This document shows positions 10,801 to 22,623 of a stretch of DNA of 64,000 bases, in pieces. Numbering within the stretch: position 1 is the first letter of the stretch; the number at the start of each line of letters is the position of its first letter. The DNA lies in the NCBI GenBank assembly GCA_947034885.2, contig OX344752.2, forward strand, positions 3,844,001-3,908,000, read 5' to 3'. A program made the translations under genes and the position numbers. This DNA comes from Thuidium tamariscinum. Taxonomy: Eukaryota; Streptophyta; Bryopsida; Hypnales; Thuidiaceae. The notes below the pieces were generated by a model. It was not told the DNA's origin, did no database searches, and saw only the letters and a program-made list of their open reading frames with translations.

Positions 10801-12674
10801 ATAGCAAAAGAGCCTTTTTGGAAGATGGGCTTTTCTGTCTGAGATTCAACTTGCACAAAATTGCCATACACAAAGATTGATACATACCTTGAAAAACAAA
10901 AAATAATACAAAAAAAATTTAAGTTAAAATGATTCAAAGCCACAAAATCTAGTTGAGCAAAGTGCAAAAAAACTTGTTTTATTCACTTTAAATGCAAATA
11001 TTTGGCAATCTACAAGGTTAAAGTAAATACATTTTTTTAAAGGTTATTTCTCTTTGCAGTAGATATGATAAGGTAGAACCACCCACTTCCAATCCCCACC
11101 CCATAACCAGTCAATAGGGTACTATATTTTCAACCAAGGTTGGAATGAATTTCCATTTTTTCCTTGGAATGCGTGTTTTGTACTTTTTTAAGGTTTGGAC
11201 CAATAATTTAATGACACATAAGTGAGCAAGAAAGTACAAAGCAATGAGTGGGAAAGTAATTCTAAGATGATCAGAATTGGATGACTTTAGATGTAGGTTG
11301 TGAGTCAAGCCCAACTTTTGCCTTTCAAAATTCATAGTAATTTTAATTCATGCAATAAAATTACCAAAGTTTTTGCAATCCACATCATTTTTATTATAAC
11401 ACCTCTGGAAATATTTGCTTTGCCTTGCACTACACCAAATCATGTCTAAAATGCCTTAAATGATCAGTTATAGGTGATTCTACTTTAATTTTGAATATTT
11501 TTTGATAGGAAAACTGCCTTGGTCCTTTGGGGGTTAATCAAATCAATGATATTAACCCTAGTAGCATTGGACTTGAGTCAATTCGTTGATGAAACCCATA
11601 CGAGGGTGGGAACCTTGAGTCAATTCGTTGTTCATGGAGATCCACAACTGAATGCCACAATCACGATGGCAGATGCGAAATCAGAGCAGGCCCTCAAGTG
11701 GTTTTAAGTTTCCTCTAAAGTCCAGTTGACCCCAAATTGAGTGAGTGCGCAAGCATGCACTGCGTGGATGCATCCATGATAAGCGTTTTGGAAGTCTTCT
11801 ATCCATAAGCTTTTTAGCCTTTTTCTTTTTTTCTTTTTTTCTTTTGAAACAAATGGATTTTAGCCTCTTTTGAAGTCCCAAGAACAATTGTGAAAAGTCA
11901 ATCCATGAGGGGGAAAAAACACATTGATGATTGGATAGTGAGCACTTAGAGTAAACCTGCCATTAACTGGACACATCCAAACATCGGGCACTGAGAGTGC
12001 TATTTATTGCTCGAGCATCGTTAATTACCGTATTCAAATCGAAAGAAAAATAAGACCACTGCACAATTATCACATTAGAGGAGAATTGAGGCCACTGGAA
12101 GACTGCGGGTTCCTGGACTGCGGGAACACAGTTTTTACTGCGTGAACAGAAATCCTATGTGGTCGAGAGGGTGTCACGTCATTAAATTAATTAATTAATT
12201 TTTTTTGGTCTTTTTTTCATATTTCAGGACACACACACCAATTTTTTATTTTTTATTTTTGGGTAAATGCTAGCCTGACAACGGCCAGCAGTTACAAGAA
12301 TAGTTTTGGGGAACAGCCTCGAAACGGCCCTTTGGAGGCCTCAAATCCCCTCTAATGCATAGTGTGCGAAGAAGGGCTTCGTTATTTTTTCTAGAAGATT
12401 TCATACATGTTGATTTCAAGTGGCAACAAAATTTGCAAGAAGAAACATTTTTTCATTATTTTTTTGGAGTCAAGCTTAATGTGGCATTGAACAATTGTGC
12501 AAAATTTGAGAGCTTGCAAGTGCCTATTGAGTTATAGAGAAGGATTTAAATTTGTTGTGTGGGGTGATTGCCAAGGTTACTTTAGGTCTTTCATAAAATA
12601 AAAATACAAGGTTTATGAAAACTTGAATATTAGAATTAGAAAGGTTGAAATAATCAAACTATGAAGTCATAATT
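10801..12674. other. Non-coding, partly repeated stretch
   Basis: Around 11,060-11,470 matches 30,480-30,860 in inverse orientation (shared 'gacatgatttggtgtagtgcaaggc/gaaagcaaatatttcc' block). A match continues near 11,510-11,760 with about 31,130-31,300. No gene supported. Short ORFs at 11,519-11,707 and 12,355-12,537 have no recognisable domain. Confidence 0.45.
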
Positions 12675-13464
12675 GGGTCGCTACAAGAAACACTGTTCAC
12701 TTTTCGTAGTGTTTTCATGGGTACTGCATTTTCGCCGCATAATACTGCGAGTACTACGGGTACTATTTGCAAACTGCCACTGTACTGTACTTTTGACACG
12801 TGTACTGAAGTCAATAGTTAATGTGGCCAATGAATGACATTATCTTACATGTTACATTGTTTAAAAAATTTGACAGGTGGACGAATATGTGGGAGTATTG
12901 TGTCCATGCAACGGTACTTAGGAGCGATGGACTTCGATTTTCATCAAAAAATACCATGATCCAATTTTAATTCATAAAAAATAAAAAAATAACTTTTAAT
13001 TTATTTTTAATTATGGCCATTTTTTCAAAGTCCCTTGTAGTCACTTTCATCTAGAAAAATTAGAGCCAAAGTATTTTTAGAATTTATAAATGTGTGCGCC
13101 ACTAAGATGTATTATGTAGCATATACATCATCCAAAAATAATTGAAAATTAGATTTTAAACCATATTCATAAGTCTACTAAGTGGAGGAATACACCACCA
13201 AAATATCAACTCAAAAGCATTCTTTCTAATTACTACGAACGTAGTGAAACCCTTATTCACCCAATTTGTGACAAGAACACAAAACTATTCTTAAATACAA
13301 AAAGGTTTTTCCAAAATTTGGAAAAAATATAGAACAATGTAGTGTGAAGTTAGCTATCTCCATTAAAAATTTCAAAGCTTTTTAAATTCAAAAGTTATAC
13401 TACAAGAGAAAAAGGTCACTCCCATTGTGACAACAAATAGGACCGGTGTTTCTTGCAATGACCC
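12675..13464 (-). mobile_element. TIR element family X, copy B (790 bp, TSD AATT)
   Basis: The left end GGGTCGCTACAAGAAACACT and the right end (read inverted) GGGTCATTGCAAGAAACACC form imperfect terminal repeats, flanked by AATT at 12,671-12,674 and 13,465-13,468. The interior near the right end matches copies D and E ('caaaagttata...gtca.t.ccattgtga..acaaatag'). It lies in reverse orientation to copy A. Confidence 0.75.
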
Positions 13465-13468
13465 AATT

Positions 13469-14002
13469 GTGAAAAATCAAACATTCCATTTTTGAAACAA
13501 TAGATCAACAAGATAGATCCCAATGAATAGACAATACAAGAATACATCTAAGTATTTTGAAAAAGTGGTGTGGTTGCTTAATCCTAGATTCATGACTTTT
13601 GTATAAGGTTTTGAATCAATTTATGTAGAGATGGAAAGGTAAAAAAATTGTCTTACAAAATCAAACTTATATTTTGTCGAGATCCCTGATATATTTTCCC
13701 CTTTTTAGAAGGTTACTTGGCTTTTCTCTCCCCTTCAATTGCATTGCAAGCTTCAACTTCAATGAACTTCAATATTTGGATACATGACAATTAGCACAAT
13801 GTGTTGGAACCTTGACATTGATGGAAAGGTAAAACAACACCTATAATTTTAAACCTTGGAGTGTCCAAGCTTATCTAAGTGTGATTTTTGTATGAAAAAA
13901 GATCAAAGGATTATAATAATCTCTAGGGCCAAGTAGATTTTTTTTTTCAAGATGGAATTGTATAGATGTTTAAAGAACTTGCTTACTAGAATATCCACTG
14001 GT
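13469..14002. other. AT-rich non-coding stretch
   Basis: Nothing recognised between two family X elements. Confidence 0.5.
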
Positions 14003-14730
14003 GGGTGATTGCAAGAAACACTTGTCCTATTTTTTGTCCCCTTGACCTCCAACATGTAGTTTTTTGCTCATAACTTTTGCATAGTTTTCCCTATCAACTT
14101 GAAATTTGGAATGAAGGTTCATACAAAAGTTTTATATGTTGTGTAATTTTTTCAATTTTTTTAAAATTAGTTTACTATTTTTAAACTGCCCCCGATTGGC
14201 TGTCTACCTTGGCCATTTTGGGGGGTTTTAGTCCTATTTTTTACCCAAAAATGCAAATTTTGAGCTGAAAATTGGCATGCTTAGATATATAGTATAGTTA
14301 CACAATCCCTAAAAAGTATTTTTGAAAATATGAAACTGTCCAACTTCCACATGTCGTCAAAGTAGACGACTTTGTGCAAGTGTAGAGAATATAATTAATT
14401 TTTTCCAAAGATGAAATTTGTTGGAAAAGAAAGACCTTTACTTGAAGAAATAAAGAATTTTTTATTTTCATTTTTTGAATTTTTTTACTATTTTTACCAA
14501 ATTAGTGAAAAAAGAGCTATTTTCATTGTATTTTCCATTATCTATAACATTTAGAGAAAAAATTTCTTAGGTCTGAATTTCAAGAGACATAATATTCTCA
14601 TTGCTCTTCAAATTATCCATATTTTTTTCAGTTTAAAATTTTTTAATTTCAAAGGGTCATAGGACTCACGGGACTCATTAATTTTGAGCCATTTTGAGCC
14701 AAAACCGGTAAGTGTTTCTTGCAACGACCC
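14003..14730 (+). mobile_element. TIR element family X, copy C (728 bp, TSD TGGT)
   Basis: The left end GGGTGATTGCAAGAAACACT and the right end gtgtttcttgcaacgaccc are inverted repeats. The direct repeat TGGT flanks both sides (13,999-14,002 and 14,731-14,734). The first 60 bp match copy A. There is no ORF. Confidence 0.8.
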
Positions 14731-14734
14731 TGGT

Positions 14735-15728
14735 CATCACTATGAAATAGCATAAAAATTCTAAGATTATAATAAGAAAAATGTACATTTCTTGATTTTA
14801 ATTGTTGCCCCTTTTGAGAAATTTACATACAAGAGTTTTTTAAAATTGGAGGTGACATGAATATTTAAACGGGTATTTAAAGACTGTGTTAGCAGACTAA
14901 AATCCACTTTCAAAAATTTGATTAATTTTAAATGAAGAACCATAAAATTCATTACACAATCCATGTACCTTACACTTATTGAAATGTAATTTTTAAAATA
15001 AAAATTGCAAATGACTCAAAATCAAACTTAAGTATTTTTATTTTCAATGGTGAAATCATAAAAATGCTTTACACTTTCAATTGGCCACATTTTTAAAAAA
15101 AATGGATAAGTATGATTTTTAAATCTCAATTCTCAAATTAATTGAAATTAATAAGCTTTGCTAAAAGTTGGGAAATGAACTAAAACTCACAAGCTTCACT
15201 CTTCACTCTTCCACTACTAATATATATATACCTTTTAGTACTTGTCAAAAATCAAATTATTTGCCTTTTTCATTGAAAAATAAGAGTTTCTGATAATTAA
15301 CCTTCAATATTAGTTGTAAAAAGTTTTGAAAGACTCAAAGAAATTTAACTACTCACATTGAAATGAGCTTGAAATTTAAGATTGGACATATATTTTTGGC
15401 TGGACATGTAGGAATAAACTATAGAAAATGAATTTTCTTTTTTTTTTGTAAAAAAACAAAACAAAAAACATTTAACCATTCCATTGTAGCCCAATTTTTT
15501 ATTTGAGAAAAAAAATTTGTGGAAAGAAAAAATAAAATATAACTACATATATAATATTTTATTTGTGAGGTTGAAATAACTTAAGAGTCTATTCATCTTA
15601 TGTCCTATTTAAAGTCGCTAAGAGCACAATGTATTACTCCAAGAAAGCCCTCTAACAAAAAGTTTCAACATGATTGTTACTGTCCTTATGAATATCAAAA
15701 TACACAGAACTATACAAATGTGATGAAA
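14735..15728. other. AT-rich non-coding stretch
   Basis: No gene or clear repeat recognised. Several poly-A/T runs are present. Confidence 0.5.
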
Positions 15729-15732
15729 AATT

Positions 15733-16455
15733 GGGTCATTGGAAGAAACACTGACCCAAAAGTGTAGTGTTTTTATAGTATTTTTTTTTCTTCGGGAAGA
15801 GTTTAAAATTAGAAAAACAATTTTTAAAAATAGTGAAGAATATGTTTCATGTATACACCTTTAAGAAGAAAGTACCCTAGAAAGGAAAATCATAGGAAAA
15901 ATCTCTAAGTAGGAGAACTAGAAAAGTGCAAAATCTCATGAAAATTGGTACTTTTACATTTTAATTTTTAGAAAATAGAAAAATCAATTTTTAAAAAAAC
16001 TAAAAATTGTTCATTTTTAAAGAGTTGATTTTGATGAGATTTCACCAAAAGAATAATCTTAAAACCATCTTCAACGTTCAAAAATTGTACACAATGAAAA
16101 AAATTTTGCACTCATGTGGAGGACATAAAATAACATATTTTCAAATTTCATTTGAAAGTTATATGTTTTACACCTATACGTATAGACTATGAAAGTTTTG
16201 TTTATAAATCATTAAATTTGGGCACTCATAATATAGTGATTATTGTAAACTATAAATTGTGACGCTCAACAAAAATGATTTTTAAATATAAAGTTTTGTT
16301 TTATAATTTCTCAAAAATAAGGGATCTAATAACCTTCAAGTTGTTCAATAAAAATTTCATATTCATTGGACTTAATTTCCAAAAGTTATAGTGGACAAGA
16401 AAAAAGTGGTTCTCATTGTGATGGGAAATAGAACTGATGTTTCTTGCAATGACCC
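15733..16455 (-). mobile_element. TIR element family X, copy D (723 bp, TSD AATT)
   Basis: The left end GGGTCATTGGAAGAAACACT and the right end gatgtttcttgcaatgaccc are inverted repeats flanked by AATT (15,729-15,732 and 16,456-16,459). The interior matches copy A in reverse, for example a 'aaaaatctctaagtaggaga' block near 15,900. Confidence 0.8.
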
Positions 16456-16617
16456 AATTTACCTTTTTTAGTTTCCTACTAAAAACCACAAATTTATTTT
16501 GAGCTAGACGGAGGTTGTAATTTGGAACTCCTACAAAATGATTAAATAATGATTGCTAGTTGGGATGAGCCAATTTGAATTGGAATATTGTTTTTTGTGA
16601 GAGATCCAACCTACACC

Positions 16618-16745
16618 TAAGGTGGGTACACCCAAAAGTGTCATAATTGGTACTATGCATAGTTACTATTATTAGGTTGTTTATATTTTCATATAGTCTC
16701 GTTGGCAAGTGAAAGCATGTTCTAATGCACCAAAGAATGTAGCCG
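16618..16745 (-). mobile_element. Truncated Stowaway-like MITE
   Basis: TA followed by AGGTGGGTACACCCAAAA matches the inverted right half of the complete element at 35,269-35,541, including the block 'ttggcaagtgaaa.catgtt..aatgcaccaaag'. The other half is missing beyond about 16,745. Confidence 0.6.
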
Positions 16746-18556
16746 ATTGGCCCAATTGGATACAATGTTCCTAGAATAAATTTTTTAAAAAAAATCACAA
16801 ATGTGGAAGTTTGTCAAGTGGTTGACTTGCGTTGACTTTAGTTCAAACCTCGAATTGCAAAAATGAGGTCATAGAATCAAAGAGCACAAAAATTCCCAAA
16901 AAATCACCATGTCAAGAGAACCTCATTTCAAATCCATTCCAACAAAATTTACTCAAAAAATGACAATATTTTGCTTGCAATTCAATTTCAGAGGACTTTT
17001 GAATTTTTTGTTTCAACATTTTTAGAAAAATATTGGTTACAAGATTGGTGAATCTAACACTATGGATAGAATCTAAGACTCAAACCCCACGACTTTTACT
17101 TGCATCTCAATTCCAAAATATTCTTCCAAATAATACTTTACGATGATTTTTCCGAAATCATCGGTTCTGGAGATGAATCTGGACACTTAGGGGTGGGTCA
17201 AGGGTTCCGAAGATCATATATCTCCACCAAATGCAGGATTTTTTGGGGGAAGGCTGACTACTGTAGTCCCGTAGGAAACAAAACTCGTCGTTGTGGTTTT
17301 GCAAAGCCCACTTGTTCTTCTCTTTGCAAGAGTCTACATTCTGTAATTCTACAGTCGTTTTGAGAGCCCAAGTCAACTTTTCGAAATGACGTCATTCTGA
17401 CGCAAGTTGCAGAAATAGAGGATTGGGGATGGCTGCCTGGAAGATCCCTACAGTCGTTGACTTCTATTGTTAGTATTGCATTATTGAACAGGAGAGCATC
17501 CAAGATTCCAAGTAGGCCGCTTGTGGGCAGAGACACATCCGCTTTCTGTGGCAAGCTTCTCTCTCAACAGGCCATTTCTGCCACACATGGGAAGGAGAAA
17601 ATTCGGTACACATGTGAACACAACCTTCAGTTCAATCGAGCTTCAGTTCTCTGGACAGTCCGGTCGTCATGGAAAGTCTGTTCAACCGCAACCAAGTACA
17701 GTATTCCGTGCGTGCGTCGCGCGTGCTCGATCGATCAAACCCCAGCTAGTCAAGAAACGAACTGAAAACCAGGGAACTACTGTTGGAAGTTGGAAACAAC
17801 CACAACCCAAAACATCCTGAATGAAAAAGAATCAGAGAGATCACAACTTACTGCGCACAGAGCTCAATCAACTTACAGCCCTCAAGTGCAGGTCTGCCGC
17901 TCCGTCAATTGGCGATCAGGAGTCCTACACTCTCACGCCACAACTAATTCACCAATCTTGTGGACACAAAAATTCAATAAAATAAAATCCATCTAACTTA
18001 CGGTAGACTCTGAGGCCGTGTGGCCACCATCTAGACTCGGATGGTTCACCTCGTAACTACACCAATCCGCAAAATTATGGCCGTGGATCTTCTTCTTCTT
18101 TGACGAGTTTCACAAATTCATGGATCAGACTAGACTCCAGTGAGCGAGAGTCCAAACCACCTCGAGCCCGACTAAGTTAATCCACACTACAGTAGCCCGT
18201 TGCAAAAAGGTCCACGGCGAAGCCTTTGCAAGTACTGTACTGTACTGCACAAGATCGAACTCTGCGAGTCTGAACACCCATTTCACGGCTTTTTGTCAGC
18301 ACCCAGTTTGGTAAAAGCGTCGCTCCGATCGAAGCGAACGGGTGGGAGCTACCAGCCAGGCATTCCAAACTCCCCGAAAGGCAAAGTCGGAGTACTGCAC
18401 TGTAGTTCATTACCCTTTTCAAGTAGGAATTCGCCAGTGAGAGTGATATTTGGGTGGGTGTTTGTGCATGGCTGGATGTGGACGGAGATTAGGTCAAGCG
18501 GCGATGTCAAGGCGGTGATGCTGGAGACTTGGAGACTTGAGAGGCCTGCCGACTGT
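16746..18556. repeat. Duplicated non-coding segment, left copy
   Basis: From about 17,200 to 18,150 this matches about 34,870-36,880 in colinear blocks: 'agatcatatatc', 'gaatgacgtcattctga.gcaa.ttgcag', 'acacaaccttcagttc', 'gcgatcaggagtccta.actctcacgcc', and a long stretch ending 'gatcagactagactccagtgagcgagagtcc'. Open frames at 17,457-17,765 and 17,521-17,820 are not kept in the other copy, so I do not call them genes. Confidence 0.6.
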
Positions 18557-18668
18557 CTGTCTTGACTGAATTGATGGATTAAATCTGTCTTGACTGAATT
18601 GATGGATTAAATCTGTCTTGACTGAATCGATGGATTAAAGCTGTCTTGACTGAATCGATGGATTAAAT
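18557..18668. repeat. 28-bp tandem repeat, four units
   Basis: Four near-identical units of 28 bp start ctgtcttgactgaattgatg. Only two positions vary between units. A single related unit lies at about 37,448 in the paralogous segment, so the expansion happened in this copy after duplication or was lost there. Confidence 0.9.
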
Positions 18669-19330
18669 ATTCAATTAGGGTTGCCCCTTTGGAAAGGGAA
18701 AGGTCAGGGCTGGATAGGGTCGTTGAACTTTACTCTCGAAGGAATGCCACTGGAACTACTAGAGAGTGAAATTTCTAGAAAAAAACTGAAGTTGTGGAGA
18801 GAGAAGAGTCAATCGGTAGGAGCCCTTCTCCATGAAGGTGGAACCCCCAATTTGGTGGTGTGCAGAATGGAGAACAAGGTTTACTAGCACAAATTATGAA
18901 GCTCTCAAACATATAGAGCTTAGGATGCAAAACACACAAACACACAAAATGTTTAGAGCACGAGGATGATGTAGAAGAATTGAAATGAGGTAGGTAGGGC
19001 AAAAGTGAGAAGGGAAGCAATGAAAACTTTGTATAGGAAAGTTGTTGCTCAAAATTCTTTACTTTGGAGGAGAAAAATCCCCTGCCATTTTCAATGTTGA
19101 GAGAAATAGAGAATGAAACCTTTGCAAGCCTACTCAAGCCTACAAGAGAATGCCATGTCTTTATTCTTTGAAGATTGAGAGAGGAGAAAAGAAGGAGTGA
19201 CAATCCCTATTGTTATTAAGAAGAGTTGATTCTACAATTGATATCTAAGTTGATATGCCATTTTAGAATTATTGTGAAGTAGAAAGATCTAGAGTAAATA
19301 TCCCTATAACTATAGCAAATTTGGTATCTA
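18669..19330. other. Non-coding stretch
   Basis: The 142-residue minus-strand frame at 18,775-19,203 has a low-complexity, serine/leucine-rich translation and no domain I recognise. It is not called. Confidence 0.4.
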
Positions 19331-19985
19331 AGTGATTGTAAGAAGCACTTGTAATATTTCATAGCACGCACCATATATTGATCTTCTTTTTTGGCTATAA
19401 ATTTTGCATTCTTGCTCCAAGTGACGCAAGATTTATAGACAAGATACTCATAACTATTATACAAGGTTGATTATCTTTTTAGAATTTCAAAAAAAGTATT
19501 ACTATCCACCAAAAATAGCCCCCAATTTTTAAATCATAGTGTTTAATTTTGGGTTTATTTAAGCAAAGTAGTAGCCAAGAAACGAATTTTGAATTGAAAT
19601 TTGGAGAAAATCGTCTTCTAGGAGACTTGTAGCTATTATCTAGTGAAATTCCAAAAATGGTTAAATTTATGTGAAGTAGAAGTTTACAAAATGAGCTCCA
19701 TTCAGTTAGCATTTCAAAACATTAAAAAAATTATTTTGGTAATTCTTTTAGTGAATGACCATTTTCATAAAGCTATTGTAAATAGATGATTCTTATCTTA
19801 TTTTTTATTATTTTTTATTATTTATTAATTAAAACATCAAAATATCTATTTTCTTGAGATTTGGCACTTTATTGGTTTTCCTACTTAGAAATTTTTTGTA
19901 TGCTTTTCCTATGGTTGTTACCTTCATTCCAAAGGTATATACATTGCCCATTTTTTTTTTAATTTAAAATTATTTTTAAAAAAAA
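19331..19985 (+). mobile_element. TIR element family X, copy F (right end lost)
   Basis: It starts agtgattgtaagaagcact and follows copy A block by block (a 'gtgacgcaagattta...acaagatactcataactat' block, 'agtgaatgaccat', 'ggtatatacattgccca'). No matching right terminus is visible, so this copy is 3'-truncated or too decayed. Confidence 0.65.
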
Positions 19986-22370
19986 TTAATTATTTTTTAA
20001 AATTTTAAAATAAATTGGTAAATTGTAGGTAGGTAAATTGGTAAATTGTAGATAGACCCATGTAGCCATGCTTAACCATATGCTAACATGTCTTCTCTCC
20101 AAGTACATAGTTGTAATGCTAAAGGGTTGCTAAAATTGTGGTAATGATTGTGACTAATGCAAATGGGATCATGGAAATGTCTAGACATCAAGTAGATCTT
20201 GAAGATGGATGTGACAACATTGAATTATTCTATTTTAAAACTCTTTATATAAGCTTAGTTATTACTCATGAAGAAAGTCAAAATGTTAATGGAGGGTTAT
20301 TTTTTATTTGTAGATAAATGAAAATTATAAAATTAAAAATTAAAAGTATTTTGTTGTTCTATTATGAGAAACATGCATGTTAAAACAATAGGTTGCACTT
20401 CTTTTTCTTGACAATAAATTACTTAATTCATATCAAAGGAGAACTTAATATAGGGGATTCTAAATTAGTCTAGGTTGAACTATTGTTGGATTGTACCAAT
20501 TTACATAAAAAGGCAATAGGTCTACTAGTTTTGTAGATGTATGGTGAATTATCTAATTGGTGAAGGTCCAAATTCAATGCCACCTACCAAAATTGTGTTC
20601 CTAAAATCTTTTAGTATTTAGAAAATTCAACAATACAATAATATTTCAAACTAGACCAATATAGTTATTTTGCAAATAGTGTAACTTTGATAAAATAGTA
20701 TTACATGCACTAATAAGGCAAATTAATACATTGTACAAATAAAATACCATTCTTTTGCACATTCAATGACGATATTGGTATCAATAAAGTGAGTACATGT
20801 AATTGTAATCTAGATACAAAATCTACCTGAGCAAAGTTTTATATACACTATAATCATCCATTCTATATATAGATTCAAGATTTGAAACCCAAATGAAGAA
20901 ATGAGCTTCTTAAATGTTCTTAAAAAAATTGCACTTAATTCTTACTTCTCATTCAAAAAACATTGCAACCTACTATCAATTGCAAATCTATTTACAATCA
21001 TAGAATCATTAATATAATAGATATGTGACCCTAGAATTTTAAGCCAAACCATCAAAGTTTGGTGCTCAATGATTATTTGAGTACAAAATTGGTTTTCATA
21101 TAGTCATAGAGAATACAAATCTTGTATTGTAACCTATTGTTCCATGTTCCCATTTTTGCTAGACAATCAATACTTTCAAAACTCATTGTTTATAACACTA
21201 TGAACAAGCCTAAACGGTTCTTCTCTTTGGATGTGATAATGCCACCCCATATGTTTAGGAGTGAACTTCATTATAGCCAAGAAGTTGCCATGGGGCTTCT
21301 ACTTCTTAGAGAATCCAAAGTGAGTCCCTACTTTTGATTACATGTTCTATGTTTATTCATACAACATCCAAGATAGAGATGCTAAGAGTATGATCAGTTT
21401 ATCATCTCCTAATTGTTTTCAATATAGACCCAACACAAAAATTCAAATAATACTTAAGCCCTTTCAAGTCTTTAGGCCATATTTTGTCAAAAAACATTGA
21501 AAACTACCAAATCTATTGCTTTCAATGAAAATTAGGAAAAAAACAAATTTTCTAAAATATAACTATTCAATTAGGTTATACTATACTTGCCTCAAATCAT
21601 GTGGTAAAATTATTGCAATGTTTGACCATACAAATTGAAAGATATTATCATTCATCAAAGTGAAAGAAAAATTGTTTTTAAAAAGAAATTCATTGATTAC
21701 TTGCAAAAGAAGGAGCTCCATAATTTTTACATCACTAATTCAAATGGAATGAATCAAAGCATTTCAATTAGACAAAAATACAACCCGTGAAGAGAAAAAC
21801 ACTAAAATTTTTATTTCCATTTTTTACAAAATTTTATTGCTTTTCAATCTCTCTCATTTCGAGGTAATTATTGTATAACTTTTGCTCTTGGGCATTGATT
21901 TGAAATAAAAGTTGTATTCTTAAAAATTTGAAAGATTCTTCTCTTCTTTGAGAAAGTTCCAAAAAATCTCATCCAAAATTAAGTTTATAAAAACTTGCCC
22001 AAAATCCATATTAGGTAGCAGCACCCATTTGTGCTGAAGTTAGTAGAAATCAGTCATGGAAACAGCTCATGAAGATAAGAGAAAATTATCTGAAGTAGAC
22101 AGGAGAGGAAGAAAAACATTGGCACAGGAATGAGAGAGTGAGATGGAAGCATGCGATGGGTACAATTTTCCAAAGTCATAAGTCGTCATATTTACATTAA
22201 CGTGTGTAGATGCTATACACATAGAGTTGCAGAGGAGTTACATACAAGGGTTGCGCATGCTAAAGTAGTGCATGCGGTTCCTGACATCAAGATGTGGCGC
22301 ACCCTGATCTGTACAGCTCAAGAAGCCAAAAAGAGCGTGACTATTTTTTTTTAAAAAGGGCACCCGAGGA
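19986..22370. repeat. AT-rich, partly duplicated non-coding stretch
   Basis: About 20,250-20,540 matches about 37,690-37,920 ('agatgaatgaaaattat.aaatta', 'cttaattcatat.aaa', 'ttggattgtaccaattt.ataaaaaggc'). About 21,150-21,260 matches about 37,950-38,030. No gene supported. Confidence 0.55.
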
Positions 22371-22623
22371 AGGCAGTCGCTACCGTCAGAGGGTGCCTGA
22401 CTATCTGCCGAACGGGAGGCCGCATCGCGTCCTCGTGACCCCATTATCCGCTGGATGAAGAAGGACTGTCGATGAAGCCCGCCCGCCTGCCGTTGTTGTC
22501 GTCCGTCCGCCGAATGAAGACTGCCAGCCGTTGAAGGCCGACCGCCCGCCGTTGCAGCAGTCCGTTGCTGGATTGCCACCTCTAACGGCGGGCCCAGCAT
22601 TTTGAATTTCAGTCGCCATAACC

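Noticed and set aside
17457..17820. Overlapping 99-102 residue ORFs upstream of the 28-bp repeat
   Set aside because: The homologous segment near 36,360 does not preserve either frame.
18775..19203. 142-residue minus-strand ORF
   Set aside because: Low-complexity composition, no domain, and no conserved counterpart in the duplicated segment.
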